Of a stretch of DNA of 64,000 bases, positions 12,369 through 24,168 are shown one piece after another. The translations under genes were made by a program, and so were the position numbers. Position 1 is the stretch's first letter. Each line of letters begins with the position of its first letter. The stretch spans positions 3,596,001 to 3,660,000 of the forward strand of contig NC_060019.1 of the NCBI RefSeq assembly GCF_021134715.1, in the 5' to 3' direction. The DNA comes from Daphnia pulex (taxonomy: Eukaryota; Arthropoda; Branchiopoda; Diplostraca; Daphniidae). The notes below the pieces were generated by a model. That model did not search any database, was not told the DNA's origin, and was given only the letters and a program-made list of their open reading frames with translations.

Positions 12369-12559
12369 TAGGTGGTGGTGGTGGTGGTCAATCCTCTGGT
12401 TCGTCAAATGGTCTCCCTGTTTCCTCTCCAGTACCGCCCACGCCACGTCACTGTGCAACGTCTCAGTGTCCGTGTCAGTACATTCAAAATCACCTTTACA
12501 ACAAGGCGCACCCTGCCCCTAATATATGCTGGAAAATGCCCAATTTTGGATTCCATTAA
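12369..12559 (+). CDS. TMEM268: Alternative terminal exon 7b of the TMEM268-like gene
   Basis: It takes phase 1 from the exon at 11930, then reads a glycine run, a Ser/Pro linker and CPCQYIQNHLYNK, and stops at 12557-12559. CPCQ-x-I is the TMEM268 C-terminal signature and is closer to the vertebrate form than the CLCQ of the upstream exon. The acceptor (aaaaccag) has a poor pyrimidine tract. The alternative protein would be 434 residues. Confidence 0.6.
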
Positions 12560-12790
12560 TTGTCGATGCTTAGCGTCTCTGCGTTGATTCGAAATCAGGT
12601 AACCGACATTTGTTTTAATTCACTCTTTTGGATTTGTGTTATTTCTAAACTATTCTGTCGCTTTAGGGACTGGGCAGTGAAAGACATGTTCTTCATTAGC
12701 AAAAAACAAAAAAATTATTAAATATCCTTCTGACGTGTGTGAATTCGAAATAATGAAATGCAATATTTTGCTTGTGCCTATTGACCACAG

Positions 12791-12915
12791 CTCTAGTGCA
12801 GCTACGACTGGAGCGTTTAAGAGGAGATAGACCAACCTATTTGAAACGTGTGACTTTTGTGTATAACACTATGACAGCTGTCCCTGGATTTGCTCTAAAA
12901 ATCTATTATAACTGA
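12791..12915 (+). CDS. Possible extra short exon, unrecognised
   Basis: After an acceptor-like gaccacag, one frame (phase 1 entry) stays open for 40 codons to a TGA at 12913-12915. The peptide is basic with RLERLRGDRPTYLKRV. It could be a remnant or an additional 3' exon of the TMEM268-like gene. I do not recognise it, and length alone does not prove it. Confidence 0.2.
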
Positions 12916-13456
12916 AACCGTCCCCATTTCTAGTAAAGTCCATATTGGTTTAAGAAGTGACCATAAAGTAGCCTTGCCTTGGTACAACCATTCGGCTCAA
13001 TAAGTAAACAGTTATTCTTGCTTTCAGAAAAACGGTGCCTTTTGCCTCTGCTACTCCTATATAACAATTCTACCACTTTTTTAAATACATATATTGGTTT
13101 AATGTAATGAAAATCGTCCAACCGAGTTTTTTTAACTTTGTTTCTTATTCTTCTTGTGATTTGAAAATACACTTCGCACAGTAACGGGCTCCTATAATTT
13201 AAGTTTTTTTCAATATGCAAGTTTTTATTTTGAGGGACTAATTTTCTTAGCTTTGAAAATGAGGACAACATTTGAAATTCCCTCTCTTTTGAATGTTGGT
13301 TGCTGTGCTGAAAAACATACAATCTGGCAAACCAAAATGACGTCTCCTTGCCGCGGGCTTATTTTTGTTGTTCGAGTGTTACTTCGGCTCTTCGGGTGAC
13401 CTTCTGCGATTGTCAGTCGTTTCCTTTTTGTGTTACATTCCAGAAGTAAAATTGAA
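12916..13456. other. Intergenic, ALDH8A1 upstream region
   Basis: AT-rich stretch with no supported gene. It must hold the ALDH8A1 promoter. No clear TATA or Initiator stands out. Confidence 0.5.
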
Positions 13457-15603
13457 ATGAGTTTAAGTGATACACCAAATCCACTGGTCGTCGAAAACTT
13501 TATTGGAGGAAGTTTCGTCAAGTCCAGCAAATATCTTGACAGCTTCGACCCATCTACAGGGGAAGTTTGGGCGCAAATCCCCGACAGTGATCCGACAGAG
13601 GTTGACGATGCCGTTCAGCACGCAAGGAATGCATTTCCCATGTACGCAATTTCAATAATTTTCTTTATGTACTATACTAAATACTATCCATACATTTTTA
13701 AAAATACCTTTGATTTCAAGGTGGTCAAAGACAACAGCAGCAGAGAGAGCCAAAATACTTATTAAAATAGCTGATTCCATTGAAGAGAATCTCGATAAAC
13801 TTGCTCAAGCTGAATCAAAAGACCAAGGAAAGCCAGTTAGCCTGGCAAAAAGGATGGACATTCCAAGAGCAGCACTAAATTTTCGAGCATTTGCTGAATC
13901 CATTTGCCACCACCTCAATATGTAATACAGTTTATAGATGCAGGCAATATTTCTCTTAAATTGAATTGAATTTATTAAATAATATTTTAGATCAAATTGT
14001 ATACCTGAAATGGGCTGCATGAATTACACAGTGAGAAATCCTGTAGGAGTTGCTGCATTGATAAGTCCTTGGAACCTACCATTATGTTTGTTTCAATAAT
14101 ATATTAAGTTATATAATTAATTATTTTATCTATCTTTTAAAAAATTTAGATTTGTTAACATTCAAGATTGCACCTGCTCTGGCTTCAGGTTACTTTATAT
14201 TGCCCTTGCCTCTCTTTATTATTCTCATGCTGTTCTCAAATTATAACTATATCGAAATAGGAAATTGTGTTGTGTGTAAGCCGAGTGAGATTACGTCTGT
14301 TACGGCCTGGATGCTCTGTAAACTTATCAAAGATGCTGGATTGCCGAATGGAGTACTTAACATGGTATTTGGAACTGGTTCCAAGGCAGGAGAAGCCTTA
14401 ATTAATCATCAAGGCGTCAATGTAATTGATTAATACTTCAATTTAATTTTTAAATGCGTGTATAGGGAATGATTGCGTGAATTTTCTCTAGGTTATTTCA
14501 TTTACTGGATCTACGAACGTGGGGCGTCATATAGGTCAAGTTGCCGCCAAGAGTATTAAAAAAGTCTCACTTGAGGTATGGGTTATAGCCAAAATTGAAC
14601 CTACAAAATTTATAATGAAATTCTAACTGAGATGCAATACAGTTAGGAGGAAAAAATGCCGGAATAATTTTTGAAGATGCAGATTTATCAAAAGTTGTGC
14701 CAGCTACAATAAATTCATGCTTCCTCAATCAAGGAGAAATTTGTCTGTGTACTTCAAGAGTCTTCGTGCAACGCACAATTTTCGACGAATTTGTTCAACG
14801 TTTGGTGAAAGAAACCAAGTAAGAAATAAATCTGAATAAATTATGTGCAACGAGCATTTATATGTAAAAATAGTTTTACCCATTCAGATTTTTTTTCCGT
14901 GTAGTGTATAGAATTAATGGCTTTATCATTTTTATCATAGAAACCTCAAAGTGGGTCCTCCGATCGAAGATGTTTTTATGGGCCCATTGGTTAGTCAGGT
15001 TCACTTGGAGAAAGTTCGGAGCTATGTTGAAATAGCTCGAAAAGACGGAGCGCGTATTCTTTGCGGCGAATCCGTTGATGAACTTTCTCTGCCAGCTCCG
15101 TATCAAAAGGTTTTTTTTCTTAAATATATATACTTATTTTCATTCCTCCCGAATTGTACTTTTAAATTTACCTAAATCATCCTGTAGGGATATTTTATTC
15201 GACCAACCATCATAACTGATTTGTCAGATTCTTCAGCTTGCATGCAAGAAGAAATTTTCGGTCCAGTAGTGTGCTTGTCTCCCTTTGACTCAGAGGAGGA
15301 AGTCATTGAACGAGTCAACAACGTAATCTGTTAATTTTTTAATTTTATAATTTCTGAACTGGTAATTTTGTTTTGTAGGTGAAATATGGACTTTGCAGTG
15401 CGATATGGGGTCAGAAAGGTGATCGATTGCTGCGAGTTGCTCATCAGCTTCACGTTGGCACTGTTTGGATTAACTGCTGGCTCGTTCGCTCTTTGGATAT
15501 GCCTTTTGGTGGAATGAAAGAAAGTGGAATTGGACGAGAGGGGACTTCTCATTCTCTGGAATTGTACACTGAAGAAACAACGATTTGTTATAAATTTCAA
15601 TAA
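13457..15603 (+). CDS. ALDH8A1: 2-aminomuconic semialdehyde dehydrogenase (ALDH8A1)
   Basis: This NAD-dependent cytosolic enzyme oxidises 2-aminomuconate semialdehyde in tryptophan (kynurenine) breakdown and was earlier described as a retinal dehydrogenase. Ten exons are 13457-13641, 13721-13921, 13991-14085, 14150-14188, 14261-14421, 14492-14575, 14643-14818, 14941-15109, 15188-15322 and 15379-15603. They give 489 residues, against 487 in human. Visible motifs are LISPWNLPL, NCVVCKPSE (cofactor lysine), SFTGSTNVG (Rossmann), VSLELGGKNAG with the general-base Glu, and LNQGEICLCTSRVF with the catalytic Cys near residue 289. PFGGMKESGIGREG lies near the end. GEICLCTSR is typical of ALDH8A1 and separates it from ALDH1/2, which have GQCC. 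All phases agree and the gene is intact. Confidence 0.96.
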
Positions 15604-15812
15604 TTAAAATGACATATTTAGTCATGTTGTAGCTAGTTATTACAGGTTTACCTGTAAATATATTTACTAATGTCATTTTTTTTATAATGACATTTTTATT
15701 ATAATACATTTTATCTGTGAACCTTTTTACGTATGAGCAAACAAACTTGTATTTTTAGTTTTTTACTTATTTTTAAAGGTGGTAGGCTACTAGTGGCCGC
15801 AGAATTATAGAG

Positions 15813-17038
15813 TAGGCTAACATCCGAATTTGCCAGTTCGCTGAAATTGGGAAAAAAAATTGGACGTGCGTTAACTACTAACAGTTTTTTCATGGCGGCT
15901 TACGGAGTTTCGCCCGTTTCAGTTTTAGTTTTAATTTTTACCATTGAAATTTTCGTCAGTTCCGTTAAGAATTGGATTACACAATTCCTTCGTTATCAGG
16001 TAATCTTTTAAGTTTTATTTCCCCTCGATGGTCATTGTAGTTTATTTATTATAATTTTTTTTGTAAACGTCCCTACCGTGTTTACAAAAAGATATCGCCA
16101 TTTCCTGCCCCAAGGGAAGAATGAAAAGAAGAGACGAAGGAAGAAACTAAGAGGGGACAAAGGGGTGGCGCGGGGTTCTCTTTCCTCGGGGCAGGATATA
16201 GTCTTTGAAAATAAAATGCCTTTTACTTCAAAATTAATAATAAATTAACTACAATGACTATCGAGGTGCAATAAAAATTGAAAAGATTACCTGATAACGA
16301 AGGAATTGTGTAATCCAATTCTTAACGGAACTGACGAAAATTTCAATGGAAAAAATTAAAACTAAAACTGAAACGGGCGAAACTCTTTAAGCGGACGATT
16401 TTGAAAAAAAGCAAAGGAGATCTATTCTTCTGGCCATTAATTTTTGATTGATTGAAATGATTGAATAATTGAGAAAAGAATGGAATCGATGTAAAACAGC
16501 TGGGCTTGGTTGGCTATCGATAGTTGGAGTTCGAAAATGCGATGCCTTGGTCACCGTTTCCCAAAAATTGTAAACCCCCCAAACCCCCAATTTTGGCCTC
16601 TTTGAGTGGTGGACTCAATCTTAAGTAAAAGGTATTTTGTTTTCAAAGACTATATCCTGCCCCGAGGAAAGAGAACCCCACGCCACCCCTTTATTTGTCC
16701 CCTCTTAGTTTCTTCCTTCGTCTCTTCTTTTCATTCTTCCCTTGGGACAGGAAATGGCGATATTTTTTTGTAAACACGGCAGGGACGTTTACAAAAAAAT
16801 TAATAATAAATCAACTACAATGACTATCAAGGGGAAATAAAAATTAAAAGATTACCTGATAACTAAGGAATGTAGTTATCCAATTATGAACGGGAACTGG
16901 AGACGACTGAAATGGGAAACATAAAAATAATACTGAAACCGGCAAAAGTCCATAAGCCGCCATGAAGAAACTGTTACTAATTCACGTTCAATTTGGTTTT
17001 CACAATTTCAGCGAACTGGCAACTTCGGACGTTAGCCA
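15813..17038. repeat. Large fold-back inverted repeat element
   Basis: The left arm (about 15813-16228) and right arm (about 16623-17038) are imperfect reverse complements of about 415 bp each. Shared blocks include the outer GCCAGTTCGCTGAAATT, CATGGCGGCTTA and a GC-rich CCTCGGGGCAGG-type block. A further segment at 16232-16390 repeats the outer part of the right arm, so it is also complementary to the left arm around 15900-16065. The order is therefore A-B-A'-spacer-B'-A'. No protein is encoded. It looks like a fold-back or MITE-type element with a partial internal duplication. Confidence 0.85.
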
Positions 17039-17107
17039 AGTCTATTGGTCAGACAAAATCAGACAAGGCGGGGCGGGCTATTGTAGCAGACATCATCTTG
17101 ACTCAAA

Positions 17108-17187
17108 TGCTGCGTTGCCACGATGGCGACAAATGTAAAAAAAAGATGTCTTATTTAACATTTGTATCCATCACGGCAACGCAGCAG
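17108..17187 (+). ncRNA. Hairpin of pre-miRNA size
   Basis: Arms at 17108-17139 and 17154-17187 are near-perfect reverse complements (TGCTGCGTTGCC...ACAAATGT against ACATTTGT...GGCAACGCAGCAG) around a loop of about 15 bases. Length and a few internal mismatches fit a microRNA precursor, but a short MITE or snap-back remnant would look the same. I do not recognise the arm as a known miRNA. Confidence 0.3.
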
Positions 17188-17189
17188 TC

Positions 17190-18060
17190 GTTGAAATTTT
17201 TTATCTGCTAGAGAGCCTCAGGCATTGTGCCTCGCTTTGTCTGGTGGGTTTTGGATGGGGTGGGGTATGGTGTGGGGATCGTATGGGTCAGACAAAACGG
17301 GCAGCGTCGCTGGCTTCCATTAATATCTGGGCTACCCCTTCCGGCATACCACTTTAAATCTTCATTTACAGTAAGTTTTGCTACTAGGAATGGAGTTTTG
17401 TTTTTACAAAAAATGCGATGGGTATGAAAATCAACCTTTGCGAAATGTAAAGGTGTATTTGAAGCGGTAAGAGCCCCGGGCGCTGGCTGAAATAATTATT
17501 GAAATGAGTGTACGCTCTCATTAAACTCATGAGCAGCAAAAAGGAATTACATTCGAAGTACCGATACGAGACAGAAAAAGGTTACCGAGGCCTCTCATCG
17601 CCTTCTCATAAGGTAGGCTCCCTACTAAAACACCGCATACTAATAACGTTATATGATGGTCAAAAACGAATGTGTACAACCACATTGATTTTTCGAACGT
17701 TGCATTTATCTAATTTTTGTTCGAAGAAATTCATCTTAAATTTTAGATTCGCTTAACGTTCATAGCATGTACGAATACAACAATCAATATCAGCACCTAA
17801 AATGAACATAAATTTTAGGAACGGATTTGAAGGTGAAATCTAGAAAGTAGATATTTCACATTTGTAATAAACATCTTACGTTAATAGAACATTAAACGCT
17901 GAACATATATCTAATCCGCAAAATCGTATATTCATGTGACGTGCGGGATCGCATGTAATATAGGAAAATTATGCTTCTATTTTGAATGTTGGGCGAATGT
18001 TCATATAACCTTTCCATTTGTACAAAGGTGTATGTGATTCTAACCTCTTGGCGCCATAAA
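17190..18060. other. Intergenic, no gene seen
   Basis: Open frames are short and lack recognisable motifs or splice support. Confidence 0.5.
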
Positions 18061-18069
18061 TTTTGATAG

Positions 18070-18140
18070 GAACAAATAGCTCAATGGTAGAGCACTGGCC
18101 TTGTAAGCTAAAGGTCTGTGGTTCCCATTCCCCCCCATTC
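18070..18140 (+). repeat. tRNA-Thr-like pseudogene or SINE head
   Basis: TAGCTCAATGGTAGAGCACTGG matches the tRNA D-arm/A-box region in the right spacing, and CTTGTAA is an anticodon loop with TGT, which would decode Thr. Four of five anticodon-stem pairs form. The T arm is degraded (TCTGTGGTTCCCATTCC) and the acceptor stem cannot pair. So it is not a working tRNA but a tRNA-derived SINE head or pseudogene. Confidence 0.55.
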
Positions 18141-21100
18141 CCAGCTCCGACTTCTCTAATATAACGCTTCGGAACGATGGCAGATTGGATATAGATACCA
18201 ATGTATTTGTATGTTTTTTGTATGTTCTATGAACATACAAAGGTATTCAGAAGAGAACTATAATAGTATATGACTAAATGGACATTGAATGCGCGGCAAT
18301 AGGGAATCAAAAATGAACATTATATTCATATACCATTTGAACATCCACATACTTTTTTTGAATCTCACATTTACATGCAATGAACGTCGACGTTTTAGTA
18401 GGGTAACCACTGTAATTTTCTCCATTAAACTTGACGATGTGGCCGACGTCCTTAAATGCGTTGTGGGTAGGAAGTGCAATTGCTAGTTGAATAAAAATTA
18501 CCAGAATTTGTATTACAAGTTACTCGTGTGTTCTGGTCCCATAACCTGTTGAAACAGATTACTTAAAGACATAATATGCCACAGGGAATACGCTTCGTAA
18601 CTATCTCTCGTACGGTAACTATTATCTCCCGAATTAAATATCTTTGTCTTGTCTTAATACTAGGCCTATATTACTGACTACTTATTATAAAGATTAGTTA
18701 CTAAACGTATTCCTTTTGGAACAATTTAAAATGCATTTTGAGCAAATAATTTGCCTACGACGAAAATAAAATTAATTTGGTTGCGAAATAAAGACGAGGA
18801 TGCACACCGGAATTTAACAAATGCGCTCCTAAAAACGGATATTTGTTAAAAGGGGCAAAAAATAATTGGGTCCACCCGGTAACGTTTTAACAGAGAAATT
18901 GTCAGCAATGTAGAACTTTACTCACGTGTCATTGCGAAGTACATATTCATGTAAAGCAGAAATTCACAGGACGAACAATTTTGAGACGACACCATTATCG
19001 AGAAGAATCTAAACGATGCCTGGAATAAAACTTGAGTCAAAATAATATTCCGGTTAGTTCAGTAGCAATTCACTAACTTATCACTGGAATTTTGCGGTTT
19101 GTTGAAAGAAGTTTGAATCCCAAACACTACGAGATCCCAGTTGGTGTTGTTGACAAGCGTCAAGCCCCTCGGTCCAGCATTAGAAGCCAAGGTGATTCAG
19201 TTCAGTTCACGGTCATCTTCTGAATGAAATAAAGCGCAAATATTACGCGTTCTGTTTCAATCTGAAAGCAGAAACAAGAACATTGGCGATCTTGCCTTCC
19301 ACAGAACATTAGAAAACTGAGGTGGCCAAGGCGCGGATAAGAGCGGAATTCATTTCAGCATTTCGTTTCTGTAAATGAAGGAATAATAATAACATAATAT
19401 AATAATAAGCAAAATATCACTCTTAGGTGCAAGATATAAGAAATTGTTGGGGCTTTTTCCATGCTGGACTCACAAAAAGAGGCGAAACATTTTATATGCA
19501 CCATTTTCTTCCAGACACATTTTTATATAAACGACAGAATACGAGCAAGAATTCTAATGGAAACGCACTTCTGGATGGCTGTTAGAAAAATATTGACGAA
19601 AAACCAACACTGATTCCAGTTACGGTCATAGGCTGCCATGTAAAATGATAGCCTGAAGCATGAGACAGTGATCCGCAATGACATCTCTGCGTATCCTAAA
19701 TTTCCCTCAAAGCTCTAACACTGGGTAGTATAGCGCGAGTGAACGTTATCTGTGCTTCATGCGATAACTGTATTTGACAAGTCGGTAATTAAGCCTTTAA
19801 TTTCATTAAGTAAGTAAGTAATAAGTTTTTTCAGCTTTGTTTGTATTGTTTTTTAACGGATCAACCAAGGCTTATTCCTTGCAATTTTTTCATTAAAAAT
19901 AGCAAAAAAAACGTTGTGGGGGAGATTTTCTTCACAACTCGAAATGGGCCAACATAGTTAGGCAGGAACTTTTTGGTTCCCTTTTTCTTTTTCAATTTTC
20001 TTCTGTACTATTCGGCACCGCTAGTCAACCAGGCGTTTTGACTTCTCACACCGAAATAGGTTGGACGTGAAGAATTAACTCGAGGCGGTTTTTCAAGATT
20101 AAAAAAAATTAATGAGCCATTACTAGTAGTCATCTTACTTTTTTAATTGCCACTTCTTTGCCTTTTTGTTTTGTGACTGTTGGGGGAGCATAATGAATCA
20201 GGGGAATTTTACTTTGACACGGTGACCGGGGAAAACAAAACAGAAAGACAACAATCTTGTCACTTTGTTGTGGCTATTGTTATTGTTCTTTCCCCCTTTT
20301 TTTTAAGAGAGGACCGTGAAATTTTTCTTCAATAATTAACTAGTCTGACAGAACGCTGCTAGATGACACGCAATAAATCGTGGACTATACCTCAAGGTTT
20401 TCCCGCCTCTCGGTAGTTAATACACAGATTTTTGAAAACCATTTCTGCTGGTCGTTTACGTTTTTAAATTTGATTTCACGTTTGTACGGGACGTTACTAA
20501 ACACGAACGGAAAAACACGCGTACGGTCTTGATGACCTTTTTCGGGACTCCTCCTTAAGAAATGAACGTAATTTTGGTTAGCTTTATTTTTACTAGTTTG
20601 AAATTCCAGTGAAATGTCAGGTTTAAAGCTACATAATGCCATTTATGATGTCGCATTAGTAGCAGCGCAGCCTTCGAATTTCAAAAATCAAACTGATTCA
20701 ATTTGAAAAATGAATCGTCAGGTTTCGTCTGCTAAGAAAAATCTTAGACGTTGCATGGATAACGATTTCAATCATAAATTCTATATTTAATATTTTAAGA
20801 AATGATAAAATTTGTAAGTAATACATGTTGAATTAAAATTTAAAACTCATTTCTAAAAATTATTAATTGGAAGTGGCAATATATCATTGTTGAAAATTTA
20901 TATTTTTTCTGAAGGAAGACCCCCCCCCCCCCCTTGATAGTCGAAGCTAGGCTAGAACAATAAAAAAAAAATTAAATCAAAATATATCTTTGTTTGAATC
21001 AAATCTAATCCCTGGACTTGTTGCCCTGTCTGGGATCCTTCAGGGAATTCTTTGTTTGTGTTGGCCATGGTGTTACTGTTTTGTGATTGACGGATACCTT

Positions 21101-22424
21101 GCCGGAGCTGTTGTCTCAACCTTTAGGAGCAGAGGTGATGAATCAGAACTGGGGCATGAAGAGTAGGACACGGCTGACGACTTGCTAGAAAACAAGGTGG
21201 ACGTATGGAAGTTGTCGCTGTCCCTGCTTATGTCTGACAGTTCTCCGACTGAAAGCTTTCGCTCGATATACCTTTGTGATGCCGTTAGATACGGGGATCA
21301 CCAAGTTGCATGAGCCCTTTTACGATTGAGAATTAGTTATGACATCAATGACCAGTGAAAACAACGGGGTTTGATGGGCTTGATGTTTTTGGCTTGCCCG
21401 ACTGCCACCACTTTATTTTTCCCCTCTTTTATCCTTACTTTCCTTTCAAATATTCAATCAACGGCGGTTAACGGTAAGCAAGCTCATGGTTGCATATTTT
21501 TTCTGCCTTTCTTTCTCAAGTAGCCCGGCGGTCCCGAATAAAGAAATGTTCTCACTTTGTCATTTAATCACTTCAAAGAAGGAGGATTTTGTAAAAGTTA
21601 GATAAATTATGGTAGAATCACAATACGAATATAATTTTCCACAATACTTCGGGCATTAATGACGTGAATCGAGTTGTAAACTGGCAGAATGATTAAGAGT
21701 TTTGAATATTAATCAACATAAGATTGTTTATATTGTTTAACTTTCGCTTCATTTGAATTGAATTTAAAACAAATTTGAGTTATATCCTTTGATTTGACTC
21801 AAAGAATTCGATGCTATGACTTCATTTCAATGAAAATTTTTTAAAAAAATTACACTATTGCCAGTTGTATTTTATTTTATTTAAAAAACTTGGAAATGAG
21901 CTTGAGCGAAAGTGAGCTTAGCTTAGGCTTAGCTTAGGTGAACTTTTTTTGTGAGCTTGAGCTTGAGGTTACATATATGCCATGAGCGCATTATTTCATT
22001 GCTAATTCAGCGTTTAAATAACAATTTAAAAGAAAAGGCTGTGATGATAAATGATCTCTCATAACCAAATGTGTGATCAAGGAGGGGGAATCAGAAATGT
22101 GTTAAAAAATGGATTGCATTTAAATGGATGGTCTTTGATGAATTATAATACAGGTTAACAGTAAAATACACTGATACACGCATTTTTAATGTTCAAAATT
22201 GAGGTTTTCTGCACAAGGCACGAGAGATAAAAAAACGTTAGCTATATTTAATACATGCAACTCATTATAAAATTAAGGTCTATATAATTAATTCGAAATA
22301 TTTGGTCAATATAGACCTTTTTCCATTTGGTTCGGGTAAGTAGAGCGAAACGTCGTGCGGCTAGTCGACTAGTGCGCACCATGGCGGGGGATAGCCGAAA
22401 CTTGCTGCAGACTTTGCTTGATCC
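18141..22424. other. 4.3 kb gene-poor AT-rich stretch
   Basis: I find no ORF with recognisable motifs. It contains a short TAAG microsatellite near 19808-19822, a poly(C) run near 20919-20932 and a GAGCTT/TTAGCTTAG-rich patch near 21898-21972. Frames such as 20385-20642 (-) show no family signature. Confidence 0.5.
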
Positions 22425-22800
22425 GGTCAATACCCCATGTAAGGCCATGTACTGTATAACCTGTCAGGCCATGGCTGTAACCTGTTACAAATGTAATATG
22501 AAATAACCTGAAACAAAATGATCAGAGCAAACAAATAGTTTGGATTTATTATAATTGCTTTTTGACAACTTCAACCGCTCGGCTCTTCTTCTTTCAATGA
22601 GTTCTTTCTCAATTGAATTACTGTTAATGTTGCATTCTGGCACTTTGAAAAAACTTCGGCGATCTCTTTTTTTTCATATGTTGAACATATCAAACAAAAA
22701 GCTGTTACCATTTTAAACACTTAAGAAATAAAACAGGTTTCACTTTTGCTGCTGACAGCCTGACAGGTTACAGTACATGGCCTTACGTGGGGTATTGACC
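22425..22800. mobile_element. 376 bp MITE with about 42 bp terminal inverted repeats
   Basis: The left end GGTCAATACCCCATGTAAGG and the matching reverse complement ending at 22800 extend inward through GCCATGTACTGT-ACCTGTCAGG with one or two differences over about 42 bp. The interior is non-coding and AT-rich. No convincing target-site duplication is visible. It sits next to the truncated end of the first member of the tandem small-gene family. Confidence 0.8.
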
Positions 22801-22879
22801 GCACAATTTATCTTAAGAATTGTTTTAACATGGCAACGTTGCCCTTTACCTCCAAAAAAGTGAGTAGTTCAGTTGATCT

Positions 22880-23169
22880 TGAATCGCTGGTCCAGCAAAT
22901 ACACAATTTATGTACTTGTAGAAGGGAGAGGACTTTAAAAACTTCCATGGGAGAATTTTTGTCCTGTAGCTAGTTTTAAATTATTAAATTAGTTCCTTAA
23001 TTCATAGAATATTGCGAATAGGACTTACAGCTTTTTCCGGTAACAGTTGGTCTTTTGTTATTAATATTTGTTGTTGATCACGAACTTCAAAAACGTAGTA
23101 ATCGTCTTCGACATCCTCTTTCTTGAAGAAATTTCCGTGTTTGCTCTTAAATACAACGTTATTGTCCAT
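22880..23169 (-). pseudogene. FKSK-family small gene, copy A, truncated
   Basis: Exon 1 (23169-23029, 47 codons) encodes FKSKHGNFFKKEDVEDDYY and ends with EKA at a consensus donor, exactly as in copies B and C. A second exon begins after an actag acceptor at 22969 but loses similarity after about ten codons. The coiled-coil exons of copies B and C are missing, and the break lies about 80 bp from the MITE. An in-frame upstream ATG at 23256 exists but is not shared by the other copies. Function unknown. Confidence 0.5.
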
Positions 23170-23328
23170 TTTCACCAAATTTGAAAAGGGTTTTTGATTT
23201 TGACAATTATGCGGGAGAGAGCCCTTGAGATTTTTTTTTCGTGTTTCGGTCATCATTTGATTGGTATATATTTAATTTCGACTTTTTGCTTCTAAACTAA
23301 CAGGAAGCTTGCTTTCAATTAGACTCTT

Positions 23329-23866
23329 TTACTCCTTCACTTGTTTTAGTAAAGAAAATGTTTGGTCCAAATCCATTTCGTGTTGAAGTAAATATTGAAT
23401 CCTGCAAATAATTTTTTAGATATTGAAGATGGGTAGGGAGTAATTTAGTACCTCGTGCTCAATTCTTCCAATTCACAGGCATCCTTAGCATTCTGGCTTT
23501 TCAAATTATTGTAGCAGAACTTTAGATTCTCCAGCTTCTAGAGTAAATTCAATTATTGTAATGATTTATAAGTATTGGTTTTCTTTACTTGCCTTAGTTA
23601 ACTCTTGATTTGTAGATTGAATTGGAAAAAAATTCACCGATTCCATGGGTGGATTTGCAGATTCCTGCTAGTTTTAAATTGTTTATTAATAGAATATTAA
23701 GAATTACTGTTATAGGACTTACAACTTTTTCCGCTATCAGTTGATCTTGTTTGGCTGATGGCTGGAATGGCTGATCAGGAACTTCAGATTCATAGTAATA
23801 ATCTACCACATCCTCTTTCTTGAATAAGTTGCCATTTTTGCTTTTAAAAATTGGTTCGTGATCCAT
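23329..23866 (-). CDS. FKSK-family small coiled-coil protein, copy B
   Basis: Four exons are inferred by comparison with copies A and C: 23866-23723, 23667-23593, 23537-23452 and 23401-23329, totalling about 125 residues. Exon 1 has FKSKNGNLFKKEDV then acidic-aromatic VDYYYESEVPDQ. Exon 3 is charged, with helix-like heptads (KLENLKFCYNNLKSQ ... CELEEL), and exon 4 closes with QYLLQHEMDLDQ. The second intron would use a GC donor (gcaagt). I know no family with this signature; a helical adaptor-like protein is only a guess. It shares an upstream block with copy C and the vestige at 25140. Confidence 0.5.
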
Positions 23867-24168
23867 TTCGAACGAGAAATATGCAAATTTGCGGGAGGGG
23901 GACGGGTTTCTTTAAGCTTTTTGCGAAAATGTTGCTCATCCCTCTTGGCGTTGCCAGGTGTTAGGAAAACTTGAGTTTGTACCATGGGCATAGATAAAGA
24001 AGACTGTTTTTTGTTTTTTTCCGTGTTTCCCTCATTTGGATTAGCTGATTTGATTTGGTGAGCTGTTTAATTTCAACTTTTGTATTCTAAAATGTCAGTA
24101 AGCTTACTTTCAAAGAACATCATTTCACTTCAGTTCATTAAATTCAGTTATTTAGCTCCCCAAATCTT

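Noticed and set aside
18070..18140. Functional tRNA-Thr(TGT)
   Set aside because: The acceptor stem cannot pair and the T arm is degraded, so it is kept only as a SINE or pseudogene.
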